Positions 1 through 9,348 of a stretch of DNA of 41,933 nucleotides are shown here, one piece after another. Each line of letters starts with the position of its first letter. Within the stretch, counting starts at the first letter, position 1. The DNA is from Anaerolineae bacterium (lineage in GTDB: Bacteria > Chloroflexota > Anaerolineae > Promineifilales > Promineifilaceae): NCBI GenBank assembly GCA_019637635.1, contig JAHBVI010000054.1, positions 1 through 41,933 of the forward strand, written 5' to 3'. The position numbers were made by a program, and so were the translations under genes. Under the pieces are notes generated by a model. It did not search any database and had not been told where the DNA came from. It saw only the letters and a program-made list of their open reading frames with translations.

Positions 1-1
1 G

Positions 2-820
2 CCTATCTCTTTGGCACAGTTGCATGACGGTTTGCAAACCGGCCAACTGCCCCGGCGCGCCGTTGTTGTGACCTTTGACGATGGGTACGTGGACATGTTG
101 CATCAGGCGCAACCTCTGTTGGCGCAGTATGACATTCCAGCCACCGTTTTTGTTGTCGCCGGTCATTTGGGCCAGGAGTTGTGGTGGGATGAATTGGCCC
201 GGCTGATTTTAGCCCCGGCATCGTTACCTGATGGGTTGCCCCTGGGGGTAAACGGCCGTTTGGTAAACGGCCATCTGCCCCACCGGTCACGCACTGATTC
301 TCGGGCCGATCTGCGAACAGAACCCAACGGCCTGCTTCACACCCTGTATCAGGAGTTGTTGGCGCAGCCGGACATGCGCCCCACCGCCCTGGCCGAACTA
401 CGCGCCTGGAGTCCGGCGGCGGCGTTAAATCCCGACGATACAGCAACCGCCAGGGTGATGTCTGGTGCAGAATTGACCACTCTGACCCGCAATAGTCTGA
501 TAGGAGTTGGCTCACATACAATGACACACACGCCCCTGGCCTCTCTGCCAGCCGAAGCACAGGCCGTAGAAATCAGCCAGAGCAAGGCAGTTTTAGAAGA
601 GGTGACGGGACAATCTGTGCTTTCGTTTTCTTATCCGCATGGGCAGGTCACGGCCGTTGCCCCCCGTTTGGTTCAAGAAGCCGGTTACACTCTGGCCTGT
701 GCCAGTCAGAATGGTATGGCCCATCCTGGAAGTAATCCATTCTGCCTGCCGCGCTTCTGGCCCCCCGATTGGGACGAGTCAACATTTACCCGGTGGCTGC
801 GAAGGTGGCTGCATGATTGA
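2..820 (+). CDS. Polysaccharide deacetylase (NodB/CE4 family), 5' partial
   Basis: The reading frame is open to the window edge. The first possible start is a TTG at 11, but the preceding codons (PIS) read straight into it, so the true N-terminus lies upstream. The visible part carries the three expected CE4 motifs: TFDDGY (catalytic and metal Asp), the metal-binding SHTMTH (H-x3-H), and the SYPHG active-site strand. Family members remove N-acetyl groups from extracellular or cell-wall polysaccharides using a divalent metal. A poorly conserved insert of about 80 residues (roughly codons 75-155) separates the first and second motifs. The stop overlaps the start of the next glycosyltransferase gene by 8 bp (813-820), so the two are probably co-transcribed in a surface polysaccharide operon. 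The family call is firm. The substrate is unknown. Confidence 0.9.
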   Translation, partial: PISLAQLHDGLQTGQLPRRAVVVTFDDGYVDMLHQAQPLLAQYDIPATVFVVAGHLGQELWWDELARLILAPASLPDGLPLGVNGRLVNGHLPHRSRTDSRADLRTEPNGLLHTLYQELLAQPDMRPTALAELRAWSPAAALNPDDTATARVMSGAELTTLTRNSLIGVGSHTMTHTPLASLPAEAQAVEISQSKAVLEEVTGQSVLSFSYPHGQVTAVAPRLVQEAGYTLACASQNGMAHPGSNPFCLPRFWPPDWDESTFTRWLRRWLHD

Positions 821-1769
821 AAAAACCTTTTTCGTTTCGGTGATGATGCCTTTTTACAATACGCCGCCGGTCTTTATGACAGAAGCTATCGAGAGTATCC
901 TGGCCCAAACATATCCCCACTGGGAACTGCTGCTGGTTGATGATGGCTCTACCAACGCAGGCAGCAGCAAAACCGCGCAAGCTTATGCTTCAGCCCACCC
1001 GGATAAAATTCGCTGCCTGGAACACCCAGGCCATGTTAACAAAGGGTTAGGCCCTTCACGGCAACTGGCCCTGGAACACGCGCGGGGCGACCTGATCGCG
1101 TTTTTGGATGCTGACGACGTGTGGCTGCCGGCCAAACTCATGGAGCAGGTCAGTTTATTCGCGGCGCATCCTGAAGTGGGGATGGTTTACGGCCGTACCA
1201 GATACTGGCATAGCTGGACGGGCAACCCGCAAGACATAGAGAACGACTATTTACCGCCAACAGGTCTGGCAGCAGACGCGATCATGCCTTCACCGGAACT
1301 ACTCATCCTATTCATACAGCAGCAAATTGCCATTCCCTGCATATGCAGCATCATCATCCGGCGTGAACTATTGGAAGCGGCCGGCAAGTTTGAAAAAGGT
1401 ATAAGAAACTTCTTTTATGAAGATCAGATGTTATACACCAAAATTTGCCTGCGGTCGCCGGTTTATGTGGCTGACGCCTGTTGGGATTATTATCGCCAAC
1501 ACCCTGACTCTGGCACACATCGCACCAGTGAACAAGGGCAGGCGTTGCACCTGGAATATCTCTATTGGCTAGCTGTCTATTTACAGCAGCAGCAGATAGA
1601 AAACGAGACCTTGTGGCAGGCGCTAAACCGCCAGGTTTGGTTGCATCGGCAGCCCCCCTGGCTGCCCAGGCAGCTACACCGCCCCACTCGCCTGGGCAAG
1701 AAGTGGCTGCTGCGGCTGGAGGCAAAATTGCCCACTTCCATCCAGCAGCAATTCTGGCAAGGTAGCTAA
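813..1769 (+). CDS. Family 2 glycosyltransferase
   Basis: This 318-residue protein begins at the ATG at 813. The frame is open further upstream, but the GT-A fold begins only at FVSVMMPFYN, right after this ATG, and the 8-bp overlap with the deacetylase gene is typical of translational coupling. Family-2 signatures are visible: VDDGS near residue 40 (nucleotide-sugar binding) and FLDADD near residue 100 (the DxD metal site). A helical, Gln- and Leu-rich tail (residues 240-318) follows the catalytic domain and holds no predicted membrane segment. It should transfer a sugar from an NDP-sugar to a growing surface glycan. Its neighbours (deacetylase, acyltransferases, galE) support a role in exopolysaccharide or cell-surface glycan assembly. 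Donor and acceptor cannot be told from sequence. Confidence 0.9.
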   Translation: MIEKTFFVSVMMPFYNTPPVFMTEAIESILAQTYPHWELLLVDDGSTNAGSSKTAQAYASAHPDKIRCLEHPGHVNKGLGPSRQLALEHARGDLIAFLDADDVWLPAKLMEQVSLFAAHPEVGMVYGRTRYWHSWTGNPQDIENDYLPPTGLAADAIMPSPELLILFIQQQIAIPCICSIIIRRELLEAAGKFEKGIRNFFYEDQMLYTKICLRSPVYVADACWDYYRQHPDSGTHRTSEQGQALHLEYLYWLAVYLQQQQIENETLWQALNRQVWLHRQPPWLPRQLHRPTRLGKKWLLRLEAKLPTSIQQQFWQGS

Positions 1770-1772
1770 CCT

Positions 1773-2894
1773 ATGGATGCAGCACCATTATCTCGATCAC
1801 GAACTTTGCAACTTAGCCGACCCTACGGCCACGCGCTTTTGTTAGCCGCATTGTTCCTCATCTTATTTTTAGCTCTGACTGAACTCGCTCTCAGGGTTGC
1901 TCCTGTCCACTTGTTTCTTGGCGCGCCCGCTTTGGGCAGCGACCATAGACAATTTGAACAGCAGTGGCATCGGTTGGAAATGTACCAGGCCGCTCATGGC
2001 CCAGTCGAGTGCATCATGATCGGGGACTCAACGGTCATGTCTGATTTCTCACCGTCTGCACTTGGCGACGCTTACCGCCAGCAAACCGGCGAAGAGATCA
2101 CTTGTTACAATTTTGGCGTAGGTGCTTTTTCCGTTATGGGATCTTCATTGCTGGCGGAGATTTTAATTCGAGAGTATTCGCCACAAATCCTGATCGTTGG
2201 TGTCGAGGGTCTAAACTTTACTGTCCCTCGTGACGAGCAAGGGGGCACTGACCTGTCGCGTGTACCCTGGGCGCGCTACCAATTGGAAGAATTTACGCTT
2301 GAGGGCTGGCTTTACGAGTACACCTATCTCTATCGTTATCTCGGCGTCCTGGGGCAGTTAGTATCGTTTGAAGTGGATTACAAAGAGGTTCTGCAAGCAG
2401 CCGCGAATGAGAGAAGCGTTTATGAAGATGGTTATTCGCCATTGCAGGGATCAGGCCCATTGGATGTTTCTCTACCTCCAGATCCCACGCTTGACCATCC
2501 ATACATTGAACACTACTTTGCCGCCCATTCTCCCTTCCGGCTTCTGCCAGAAAATCTGGAAGCTCTGGATAGAATCCTGGCCTTAGACAACGCCGCTACC
2601 CGTATTATTTTGGTTGAAATGCCGGTGGCCGATACGTTTCACACCTTCTTTGGGAATGGCGAAGACGATTACAGGATGTTCATTGACACACTTCATGCAA
2701 AGGCGACGGCGGCCGATGTTTCCTTCTGGCGCATGGATGACTTGCAGGTGCTTCCGTACCCCACCTGGTTTAATTACAACCATTTGAACAGCGACGGCGC
2801 ACCTGTCTTCAGCCGTTGGCTGGGGACCAAGCTGGGTCAGGAGCATATGCAAACCGCAGGTAATAGCGCGGATTTGGATGGGAACGGGCAATAA
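1773..2894 (+). CDS. Membrane-anchored SGNH-hydrolase-like protein (AlgJ/DltD-type partner of MBOAT)
   Basis: The protein has 373 residues. One N-terminal transmembrane segment (about residues 21-42, ALLLAALFLILFLALTEL) anchors an otherwise extracytoplasmic domain. SGNH-type features are visible: block I IGDST (nucleophile Ser), a YNFGVGA block with a conserved Asn and Gly, and a C-terminal NYNHLNSDGA block carrying the candidate catalytic His. The gene lies directly before an MBOAT gene. The same pairing is known for alginate (AlgI with AlgJ/X) and D-alanyl-teichoic acid (DltB with DltD) modification, where the SGNH partner handles the final acyl transfer. I infer O-acetylation of the glycan made by this cluster. 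A paralogue with the same layout follows at 4382. The start is the first ATG, 3 bp after the preceding stop. Confidence 0.8.
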   Translation: MDAAPLSRSRTLQLSRPYGHALLLAALFLILFLALTELALRVAPVHLFLGAPALGSDHRQFEQQWHRLEMYQAAHGPVECIMIGDSTVMSDFSPSALGDAYRQQTGEEITCYNFGVGAFSVMGSSLLAEILIREYSPQILIVGVEGLNFTVPRDEQGGTDLSRVPWARYQLEEFTLEGWLYEYTYLYRYLGVLGQLVSFEVDYKEVLQAAANERSVYEDGYSPLQGSGPLDVSLPPDPTLDHPYIEHYFAAHSPFRLLPENLEALDRILALDNAATRIILVEMPVADTFHTFFGNGEDDYRMFIDTLHAKATAADVSFWRMDDLQVLPYPTWFNYNHLNSDGAPVFSRWLGTKLGQEHMQTAGNSADLDGNGQ

Positions 2895-2910
2895 TGCAAG
2901 GGAGATTCGT

Positions 2911-4341
2911 GTGCAAGTAACCTCCGGGCAATTCGCAATTTTTGTAATCTTCAGCCTCCTTGTGTACTACGCATTACCAAGACGGCCGCAGAACTATTGG
3001 CTGCTGCTGGTATCATATGCATTTTGTGTCACCTGGGCCTGGCACTTTGCCGTCATCTTGTTTGCCGTCACCGTAGTCAATTATTTGATAGCAAAGCACG
3101 TACACAAACAGGGGCAGGGGCGCAAAGGTTTTCTGTGGACGGCCGTAGGCGTCAACATCCTTACCCTGGCCTTCTTCCGCCTGAGCAACTTTTTTGTGCC
3201 CGACCTGCTGGAGTTGCTAAATGGATTCGGCATTGTTTCCGAATTGGGCGTCCTGCAGATACTGCTGCCGGTGGGTCTGTCATTTTATATTGTGGAGAAT
3301 ATCTCCTATCAGATTGACGTTTATCGTGGGCAGATGGCCCCAACCGACAACTTTGTGGATTATGCGCTTTACCAGGCTTACTTTCCCAAATTGTTGGCCG
3401 GGCCAATTGAACGCGCCGGTCATTTTTTACCCAAACTGGCCCAACCGCGTGTGGTGGACAATGCGCAATTGGCGCGCAGCTTCGCGCTTGTTGCCGTCGG
3501 TATATTTCGCAAGCTAATCATCGCCGATACTCTCACCCATATAATGCCACGCGAAGTTTTCGAGACGCCCGCCAACTTTGGCGCTCTGGAGCTTTGGGGC
3601 TGGCTGTTCGTCTTTGGCTTTGCCCTGTATAACGATTTTGCCGGTTACACGAGCCTGGTGCGTGGCATCAGCGGCTTCTTTGGCATTGAACTGTCACCAA
3701 ACTTCCGCCAGCCTTACTTCGCGCGTAATTTTGGCGAATTCTGGAATAGCTGGCACATAACCCTCTCCCACTGGCTGCGCGACTACATTTACTTTCCCAC
3801 CCTGCGGTCACTGCTGCGCCGCAACCGCCGCCGAACCCACGCGCTGAATGTGGTTGTCCCCCCTCTGGTGACGATGTTGCTGAGTGGGTTATGGCATGGG
3901 TTTAGCCTGCATATGTTGGTTTGGGGTGGGCTGCATGGAGTGTACCAGATAGGCGAGCGTATCCTGTCGCTGCGAGGGCCGGTGATAGCGCCTGACCAGA
4001 GGCCGCGCTGGCGACAATTAGTGGCTATGGGCATCGTGTTTGTGTTGGTAATGTGGGCCTGGGTACCATTTCGGATGGAAATGTCGGTTGCTCTTGAATT
4101 TTGGAAGCAGTTGCTGAACTTTGCCGAGCCTGGCCTTCATTACCGGCGGTTGGCAGTGGCGGCGGGTTATGTGCTGGTTTCTGTTGGCATTGACTTTGTG
4201 CAGCACCGGTATCGTGACGAAGTTATTTTTCTACGCTGGCCGCGCCCGGCCCAGGCGTTTCTACTGGCGACGGTCGTCTTTCTGGTTATTATTGTGAGTG
4301 TGGGCACGGTAACAAAACCGTTTGTCTACCAGGGATTTTAG
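2911..4341 (+). CDS. MBOAT family O-acyltransferase (AlgI/DltB-like), copy 1
   Basis: I prefer the GTG at 2911. It gives a 476-residue protein beginning VQVTSGQFAIF, which lines up with the N-terminus of the second copy (MSITSATFILF), and AAGGGAG at 2898-2904 lies 6 bp upstream. The longer ATG at 2878 would overlap the previous gene by 17 bp and add 11 polar residues. The protein is polytopic, with many hydrophobic spans, and carries MBOAT hallmarks: the PKLLAGPIER motif, the NFGEFWNSWHITLSHWLRDYIYFP region, and SGLWHG with the candidate catalytic His in WGGLHG. It should move an acyl group from a cytoplasmic donor across the membrane to the SGNH partner or directly to a polysaccharide. It ends YQGF, as does copy 2. 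Confidence 0.9.
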   Translation: MQVTSGQFAIFVIFSLLVYYALPRRPQNYWLLLVSYAFCVTWAWHFAVILFAVTVVNYLIAKHVHKQGQGRKGFLWTAVGVNILTLAFFRLSNFFVPDLLELLNGFGIVSELGVLQILLPVGLSFYIVENISYQIDVYRGQMAPTDNFVDYALYQAYFPKLLAGPIERAGHFLPKLAQPRVVDNAQLARSFALVAVGIFRKLIIADTLTHIMPREVFETPANFGALELWGWLFVFGFALYNDFAGYTSLVRGISGFFGIELSPNFRQPYFARNFGEFWNSWHITLSHWLRDYIYFPTLRSLLRRNRRRTHALNVVVPPLVTMLLSGLWHGFSLHMLVWGGLHGVYQIGERILSLRGPVIAPDQRPRWRQLVAMGIVFVLVMWAWVPFRMEMSVALEFWKQLLNFAEPGLHYRRLAVAAGYVLVSVGIDFVQHRYRDEVIFLRWPRPAQAFLLATVVFLVIIVSVGTVTKPFVYQGF

Positions 4342-4381
4342 AGGTAAAAGCGCCCATTAAGCCAGAACTGAAGATAGGATT

Positions 4382-5458
4382 ATGCTGCGATTAACACGGC
4401 CGTCTCTCCATCTCCCCCTCCTCACCCTGTTCTTCCTGCTTATGCTGGTGGGCATAGCTGAAGCCGTTGCGCGCCAGCCGGCCTTCCAATCCCGCCTGAT
4501 GGCGCCTACACTGAACACCCGCCATCGCCAGTTTGAGGTACAGTGGCGCCGGTTGCAGCAGTTAGCAGAAGAAAACGGCCGTGTTGACTGCATCGTCCTG
4601 GGCAATTCCATGGTTGTAAGCGGCTTTGACCCCCTGGTTTTTGCCCAAACGTACCAGGAGGAAACCGGCGAAACGCTAACCTGCTTCAATTTTGGCGTAG
4701 ACGCCATCCCCACCATGACCGCCGGAGCATTAGCCAAAATCCTGATCGCGGAGTACCGGCCGCGCCTGTTCATTTATGGCCTGGACGCCCGCGATTTAGC
4801 CGTCGCCCGAACCGATAGGGATACGACGGTGATACTGGATATGCCCTGGTTACAATACAGGCTGGGCCACTTCAACCTGGAAGGGTGGCTGGTAGAACAC
4901 TCCACCCTTTATCGCTACCGCCGCCTGCTGTACAACCTGTCCCGCTTTCAATATCGGGATACCTTGCGCAGCTATTATGGGCCGGAAACGCCACGCGGTC
5001 GCCTTGGGCATGACCCGGATGAGACAGTGGCCGACTATATTAACGTACTCCCCGACCCCCATAACCCCGAGTTTCAAATTCAATACTATTACCGCTTGCT
5101 GTCTGACTACCAAATGGAAGCAGATAATCAGGCCGGCCTGGAAATGTTGCTGGCGCAGCAGCAAACGCCGGGGCAATTACTGGTGTTGGAAATGCCTGTA
5201 CCAGACACGTATTTCTATTTCTTTGGCGATGCTACGGCCGATCACGACACCTTCACCCGATACGTAGGCGAAACGAGCGCCCGTTATCATATCCCCTTCT
5301 GGCAAACATCGTCCCTGCGCCTCTTCCCGGATGATAGCTGGATGGATTACAGCCATCTGAACGCAAAAGGGGCCGAAATTTTTAGCGCCTGGTTAGGTCA
5401 CCAGATAGGCCGGGCCGTCAAAAACGGTGAACTGGCGCGCACGCAAGAAGGGCCATAA
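4382..5458 (+). CDS. Membrane-anchored SGNH-hydrolase-like protein, copy 2
   Basis: This 358-residue paralogue of the gene at 1773 has the same layout: an N-terminal membrane span (about residues 12-28), an HRQFEVQWRRLQQL segment shared with copy 1, SGNH block I as LGNSMV, a CFNFGVDA block, and a C-terminal MDYSHLNAKGAEIFSAWL block with the candidate His. The usual GDS is GNS here, so the Ser is retained while the preceding Asp is Asn. The stop at 5456-5458 abuts the next ATG at 5459, so it is tightly coupled to the second MBOAT gene. It most likely acts with that MBOAT protein as a two-component O-acetylation module. The acyl group and target glycan are not determined. Confidence 0.8.
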   Translation: MLRLTRPSLHLPLLTLFFLLMLVGIAEAVARQPAFQSRLMAPTLNTRHRQFEVQWRRLQQLAEENGRVDCIVLGNSMVVSGFDPLVFAQTYQEETGETLTCFNFGVDAIPTMTAGALAKILIAEYRPRLFIYGLDARDLAVARTDRDTTVILDMPWLQYRLGHFNLEGWLVEHSTLYRYRRLLYNLSRFQYRDTLRSYYGPETPRGRLGHDPDETVADYINVLPDPHNPEFQIQYYYRLLSDYQMEADNQAGLEMLLAQQQTPGQLLVLEMPVPDTYFYFFGDATADHDTFTRYVGETSARYHIPFWQTSSLRLFPDDSWMDYSHLNAKGAEIFSAWLGHQIGRAVKNGELARTQEGP

Positions 5459-6877
5459 ATGTCCATTACTTCGGCAACCTTTATCCTCTTTGTAACCGTA
5501 ACGCTGGCCATCTATTTCCTGCTGCCGCGGCGTTGGCAGATTGGCTGGCTGTTGATAACGTCCTATGCTTTTTGCATCAGTTGGGCCTGGCAATTTGCGC
5601 TGGTGCTGCTGCTGCTGACCGCTGCCAATTATGCGCTGGCGCGCCGCCTGGAACATGCACAGCAGCAACGCCGCACTTTGTTATGGGTGGGGGTGGGGCT
5701 GAATGTATTGGCGCTGGTCTACTTTCGGTCTGCGAATTTTTTTGTGCCGCAGTTGTTGGCCTTGTGGAAACCATTGGGGTCAGAGGCCATGCAAATTTTG
5801 GTGCCGGTGGGTTTGTCTTATTATGTGCTGGAATTGATTTCTTATCAGGCGGACGTGTATCGGGGGTTGGTCACGGCCGTCAATAAACCCCTCGATTTTG
5901 CCCTCTACCTGGCCTACTTCCCCAAACTCCTGGCCGGCCCCATCGAACGCGCCCGTGACTTTCTGCCCCGGCTGCAACAGCCACAAGTCGTGGACAACAC
6001 CATGGTCGCCGGTGGCCTCACGCTCATCATCATTGGCGCGGTCCAAAAACTGCTGCTTGCCGACACCTTGCTTCATGCCATTCCCGCGGAGGTCTTTTTG
6101 CGCCCCGGCGTATTCAGCGCGCCGGAATTGTGGGGCTGGCTGCTGGCCTATGGTTTTGGCCTTTACAATGATTTTGCCGGGTACACCAGCATCGTGCGCG
6201 GCGTCAGCCGCCTGTTCGGCATTGAACTCTCACCTAATTTTGCCCAACCCTATTTCGCCCGCAATTTCACCGAGTTCTGGCGAAGCTGGCACATCACCTT
6301 ATCTGAGTGGCTGCGTGAGTACATCTACTTTCCACTCAGCCGGTCACTGCTGCGCCGTCGTCGCCAACGTGATCATTGGCGCAATGTAGCCCTGCCGCCA
6401 CTGGCAACCATGTTGGTCAGCGGGCTGTGGCACGGTTTCAGTGGCCATATGCTGCTGTGGGGTGGTCTGCACGGTGCCTACCAGATCGGCGAACGGGTGC
6501 TGGCCTTGCGCGGCCCGGTTGTGCCGCCCCACAAACAGCCGTGGTGGCGGCAAGGTCTGGCTATGGCCATCGTCTTTGTGCTGGTGATGTTGGCCTGGGT
6601 TCCGTTTCGTCTGGAAATCCCCCTGGCGCTGGAATTTTGGCGCGGCCTGTTTAGCTGGGGGAATTGGGGATTTATACACCGGCGCATTGTGCTGATTGTG
6701 CCTCTTATCCTGGTTTCGGTAGGGCTGGATTGGGCACAGCGACGGGGACATAGTGAAACGGTCTTTTTGCGGTGGCCGCGCCCCGTGCAGGCCGCGCTCC
6801 TGGCAGTTGCCATTTTCTTGCTGCTCATTGTCACGCAAGGCGAAGGGGAAGCGCCATTTGTCTACCAGGGGTTTTAA
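5459..6877 (+). CDS. MBOAT family O-acyltransferase (AlgI/DltB-like), copy 2
   Basis: The protein has 472 residues and many transmembrane spans. It is clearly homologous to the gene at 2911 along its whole length, including PKLLAGPIERARDFLP, the EFWRSWHITLSEWLREYIYFP region, SGLWHG and the WGGLHG His. The ATG starts immediately after the stop of its SGNH partner. The pair therefore repeats the SGNH-then-MBOAT order of 1773-4341, which points to duplication of a whole two-gene unit followed by divergence (clearly different at the protein level, so not recent). Two modules may acetylate different sugars or positions, or different polymers. Nothing indicates loss of function in either copy. Confidence 0.9.
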   Translation: MSITSATFILFVTVTLAIYFLLPRRWQIGWLLITSYAFCISWAWQFALVLLLLTAANYALARRLEHAQQQRRTLLWVGVGLNVLALVYFRSANFFVPQLLALWKPLGSEAMQILVPVGLSYYVLELISYQADVYRGLVTAVNKPLDFALYLAYFPKLLAGPIERARDFLPRLQQPQVVDNTMVAGGLTLIIIGAVQKLLLADTLLHAIPAEVFLRPGVFSAPELWGWLLAYGFGLYNDFAGYTSIVRGVSRLFGIELSPNFAQPYFARNFTEFWRSWHITLSEWLREYIYFPLSRSLLRRRRQRDHWRNVALPPLATMLVSGLWHGFSGHMLLWGGLHGAYQIGERVLALRGPVVPPHKQPWWRQGLAMAIVFVLVMLAWVPFRLEIPLALEFWRGLFSWGNWGFIHRRIVLIVPLILVSVGLDWAQRRGHSETVFLRWPRPVQAALLAVAIFLLLIVTQGEGEAPFVYQGF

Positions 6878-6918
6878 GCGCAAGCTAAAACTTAAACTTA
6901 CCAGACCATACTGACAAC

Positions 6919-7881
6919 GTGAAGATGGAGAAGGATTTGAACAATAGTCACCATGAACGGCCGTCCACAAGCGAACGGCCGTCCATAGCCGTCATCATTC
7001 TCACCTACAACCAGCGCCAGAAAGCGCTGGCGGTGGTGGAAAGTTTGCTGGCAATACCTGAACCACCCTTTCAGGTGTTGGTTTGGGATAATGGGTCGCA
7101 AGATGACACCGTTGCCGTCCTGCAACGCGCTTTCCCCGGCATCACCGTCCACCAGCATAGTCAAAACCTGGGTGTAGCCTCTGGCCGTAATGCGGCGGCG
7201 GCCCTGGCGGCCCAGCTATGGCAGCCCACCCATTTGCTGTTCCTGGACAATGACATGCGGTTGGAAGCTGATTTTGTCAGTGGGCTGTATGCGCCCTTTG
7301 TGGGGGACACGGCCGTAGGCCAGACCCAGGCCAAACTCCGCTTCATGCACGATCCCCAAAGGCTCAACGACGGCGGCGGCAACACCATCAACTTCACCCT
7401 CGGCCAGTTCATGCCCGTCGGCTTCAACGAAATTGATCGCGGCCAATACGACGCCATCAAACCCTGTATCTGCTGCGGCGGCGCCATGATGGTACGCCGC
7501 GATGTGTTTGAACACCTGGGCGGCTTCGATGCCATCTTCGACCCCTTTGGCCCCGAAGACGCCGACTTTTCGCTGCGGCTGCAAAAAGCCGGCTACCGCG
7601 CCCTCTATACCCCGCAAGCCGTTGCTTACCACGAAGTCAGCCATACCTACGGCAAAGGCTACAGCGAAAACTACGCCCGACATAAGTCCCGCCACTGGTT
7701 CACATTCATGCGCCGCCACGCCTCTCCGGGGCAAAAAGCGGCCTTCTTCCTGATTGGCGCGCCGTATCTGGCGCTGCACATCCTTATTCGTGAAGGCAAA
7801 AAAGGGAATTTAGGGGCCATACGTGGCCTGGCGCGCGGTTCGGTTGATTTTTTCCGCAGCGCCTCCTTGACCAAAAAATGA
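6919..7881 (+). CDS. Family 2 glycosyltransferase (rhamnosyltransferase-like)
   Basis: The protein has 320 residues if the GTG at 6919 is used. The ATG at 6925 or the TTG at 6937 are alternatives (GGAG at 6927-6930 would suit the TTG), and none is decisive because the first 25 residues are not conserved. The GT-A domain starts at IAVIILTYNQ. Key motifs are WDNGSQDDT (nucleotide binding), LFLDNDM (DxD metal site), a CCGGAMMVRRDVFEHLGGFD acceptor-side motif, and GPEDADFSLR (catalytic ED). The soluble protein ends with a hydrophobic or amphipathic helix near residue 280, which may associate with the membrane. The 4-bp overlap (ATGA, 7878-7881) couples it to the next membrane glycosyltransferase. 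It probably adds a sugar to a lipid-linked glycan in the same pathway. Confidence 0.88.
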   Translation: MKMEKDLNNSHHERPSTSERPSIAVIILTYNQRQKALAVVESLLAIPEPPFQVLVWDNGSQDDTVAVLQRAFPGITVHQHSQNLGVASGRNAAAALAAQLWQPTHLLFLDNDMRLEADFVSGLYAPFVGDTAVGQTQAKLRFMHDPQRLNDGGGNTINFTLGQFMPVGFNEIDRGQYDAIKPCICCGGAMMVRRDVFEHLGGFDAIFDPFGPEDADFSLRLQKAGYRALYTPQAVAYHEVSHTYGKGYSENYARHKSRHWFTFMRRHASPGQKAAFFLIGAPYLALHILIREGKKGNLGAIRGLARGSVDFFRSASLTKK

Positions 7882-9323
7882 TTCCGCGTCTGAAATCCGC
7901 CCTGGCAAACATACCAGACAAACCACAGTATCAATACGCGCTGTTGGCGGCCATCACCTTGCTGGCCGCCATGCTGCGTTTCTACAAATTAGGCGACTGG
8001 AGTTTCTGGATAGACGAGCTTTATACGTTAGGGCGCATCAAAAATCTGGGTGACATCTTCCAAAACCCTGTTGTCCTCCTGCAAGTGCGGCCGCCGCCGT
8101 CCATCTTGCTGATGAGCATAACCGGGCAATTTTTGGAAACCACCGAGTGGAGCGCGCGCCTGGTACCCGCGTTGATCGGTATTGTCAGCATCCCCCTGCT
8201 TTATTTCCCCACCCGGCGAATGTTTGATCCGTTTGTGGCTTTATTGGCCGCCCTTTTATTAGCCATTTCGCCCTGGCACCTGTTCTGGTCACAAAACGCC
8301 CGCTCTTATTCCATGCTGCTGCTGCTTTATACGCTGGCTTTATTTGCCATCTACTTTGCCCTGGAGCGGGATCGGCCCTGGTACATCGTCCTCTTTTTCT
8401 TGTTGGCGGGCATTGCCGCCCGCGAACGGTTTATGGCCGGTTTCTTAGGGCCGGTGGTGGTGGGTTATCTGCTGCTGCTGTGGGTACTACCCTTTGAGAA
8501 ACCCGTTGGCTGGCGGGGGCGCAATCTGGCCCTCATTTTGCTGCCGGGGATTGTGTTGGTGCTGGTAGACGCCGCGCGTTATGTCCTGACTGATTATTCC
8601 TTTTTTATTGCTTCGATGGAACTGTCTTATAACGAGCCGGTTGACGACCCTTTGCGGCTGGCGTCTTTTATCATGTTCGATGTGGGTGTACCGTTAATGG
8701 TGCTGGCCGGTTTTGCTGGCTTTTATCTGGTATCCCAACGAAACCGGGCCGGATTGTTGCTGCTGATCTCGGCTGCCCTGCCAGTGCTGCTGCTGCTGCT
8801 GCTAAACCCTTTCATTTTCACTAAATCGCGTTATGTGTTTGTGACCTTAACAAGCTGGATCATGCTGGCAGCAACGGCCGTGACCGGCCTGTTCGCCGAA
8901 ACAAAGAATAAAGGTAAAATTTTGGCGGCGGGTGTATTAATGATGTTTTTGATAGATGCCGCCGGCGCGCACCTGCTCTATTATCACGTGAATCATGGCA
9001 ACCGGCGTGACTGGAAAAGCGCCTTTGCTTTGGTCAACGAAAATCTTCAAGATGAAGATGTGGTGGTGGCCTGGTGGACAGAGTTCAGCCCCTATTACCT
9101 GGGGGGCAAAGAGATCGTTGCCTGGTCAGAGATGAACCCCCAGACTGTACTCCAAAGCGGGCATCGTTATTGGTTTGTCCTGGATTCTGAAACCATTTGG
9201 GGCAACCAGGAAATGAAGTGGTGGGTAGAACACAATGCCGAGCTAATGGACGTACTCTTTTTGCGCACAGCGGATGACAACAACTTACACATTTATCTTT
9301 ACGATCCCGCCAGAGATAAGTAA
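7878..9323 (+). CDS. Polytopic GT39/ArnT-like glycosyltransferase
   Basis: This 481-residue integral membrane protein has roughly ten hydrophobic segments. Near residue 47 the first extracytoplasmic loop contains FWIDELYTL, the conserved acidic (D-E) motif of the dolichyl/undecaprenyl-phosphate-sugar dependent GT-C family (PMT, ArnT, GT39). The family transfers a sugar from a polyprenyl-phosphate carrier to a protein, lipid or glycan on the outer face of the membrane. A soluble C-terminal domain (about residues 370-481) follows the last span. The gene overlaps the GT2 gene before it by 4 bp and is followed by a long imperfect hairpin and then galE. The family is well supported. Donor and acceptor are unknown. 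Confidence 0.85.
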   Translation: MIPRLKSALANIPDKPQYQYALLAAITLLAAMLRFYKLGDWSFWIDELYTLGRIKNLGDIFQNPVVLLQVRPPPSILLMSITGQFLETTEWSARLVPALIGIVSIPLLYFPTRRMFDPFVALLAALLLAISPWHLFWSQNARSYSMLLLLYTLALFAIYFALERDRPWYIVLFFLLAGIAARERFMAGFLGPVVVGYLLLLWVLPFEKPVGWRGRNLALILLPGIVLVLVDAARYVLTDYSFFIASMELSYNEPVDDPLRLASFIMFDVGVPLMVLAGFAGFYLVSQRNRAGLLLLISAALPVLLLLLLNPFIFTKSRYVFVTLTSWIMLAATAVTGLFAETKNKGKILAAGVLMMFLIDAAGAHLLYYHVNHGNRRDWKSAFALVNENLQDEDVVVAWWTEFSPYYLGGKEIVAWSEMNPQTVLQSGHRYWFVLDSETIWGNQEMKWWVEHNAELMDVLFLRTADDNNLHIYLYDPARDK

Positions 9324-9348
9324 TTCTTTAGCCAGGGGGCGCTGTTCA

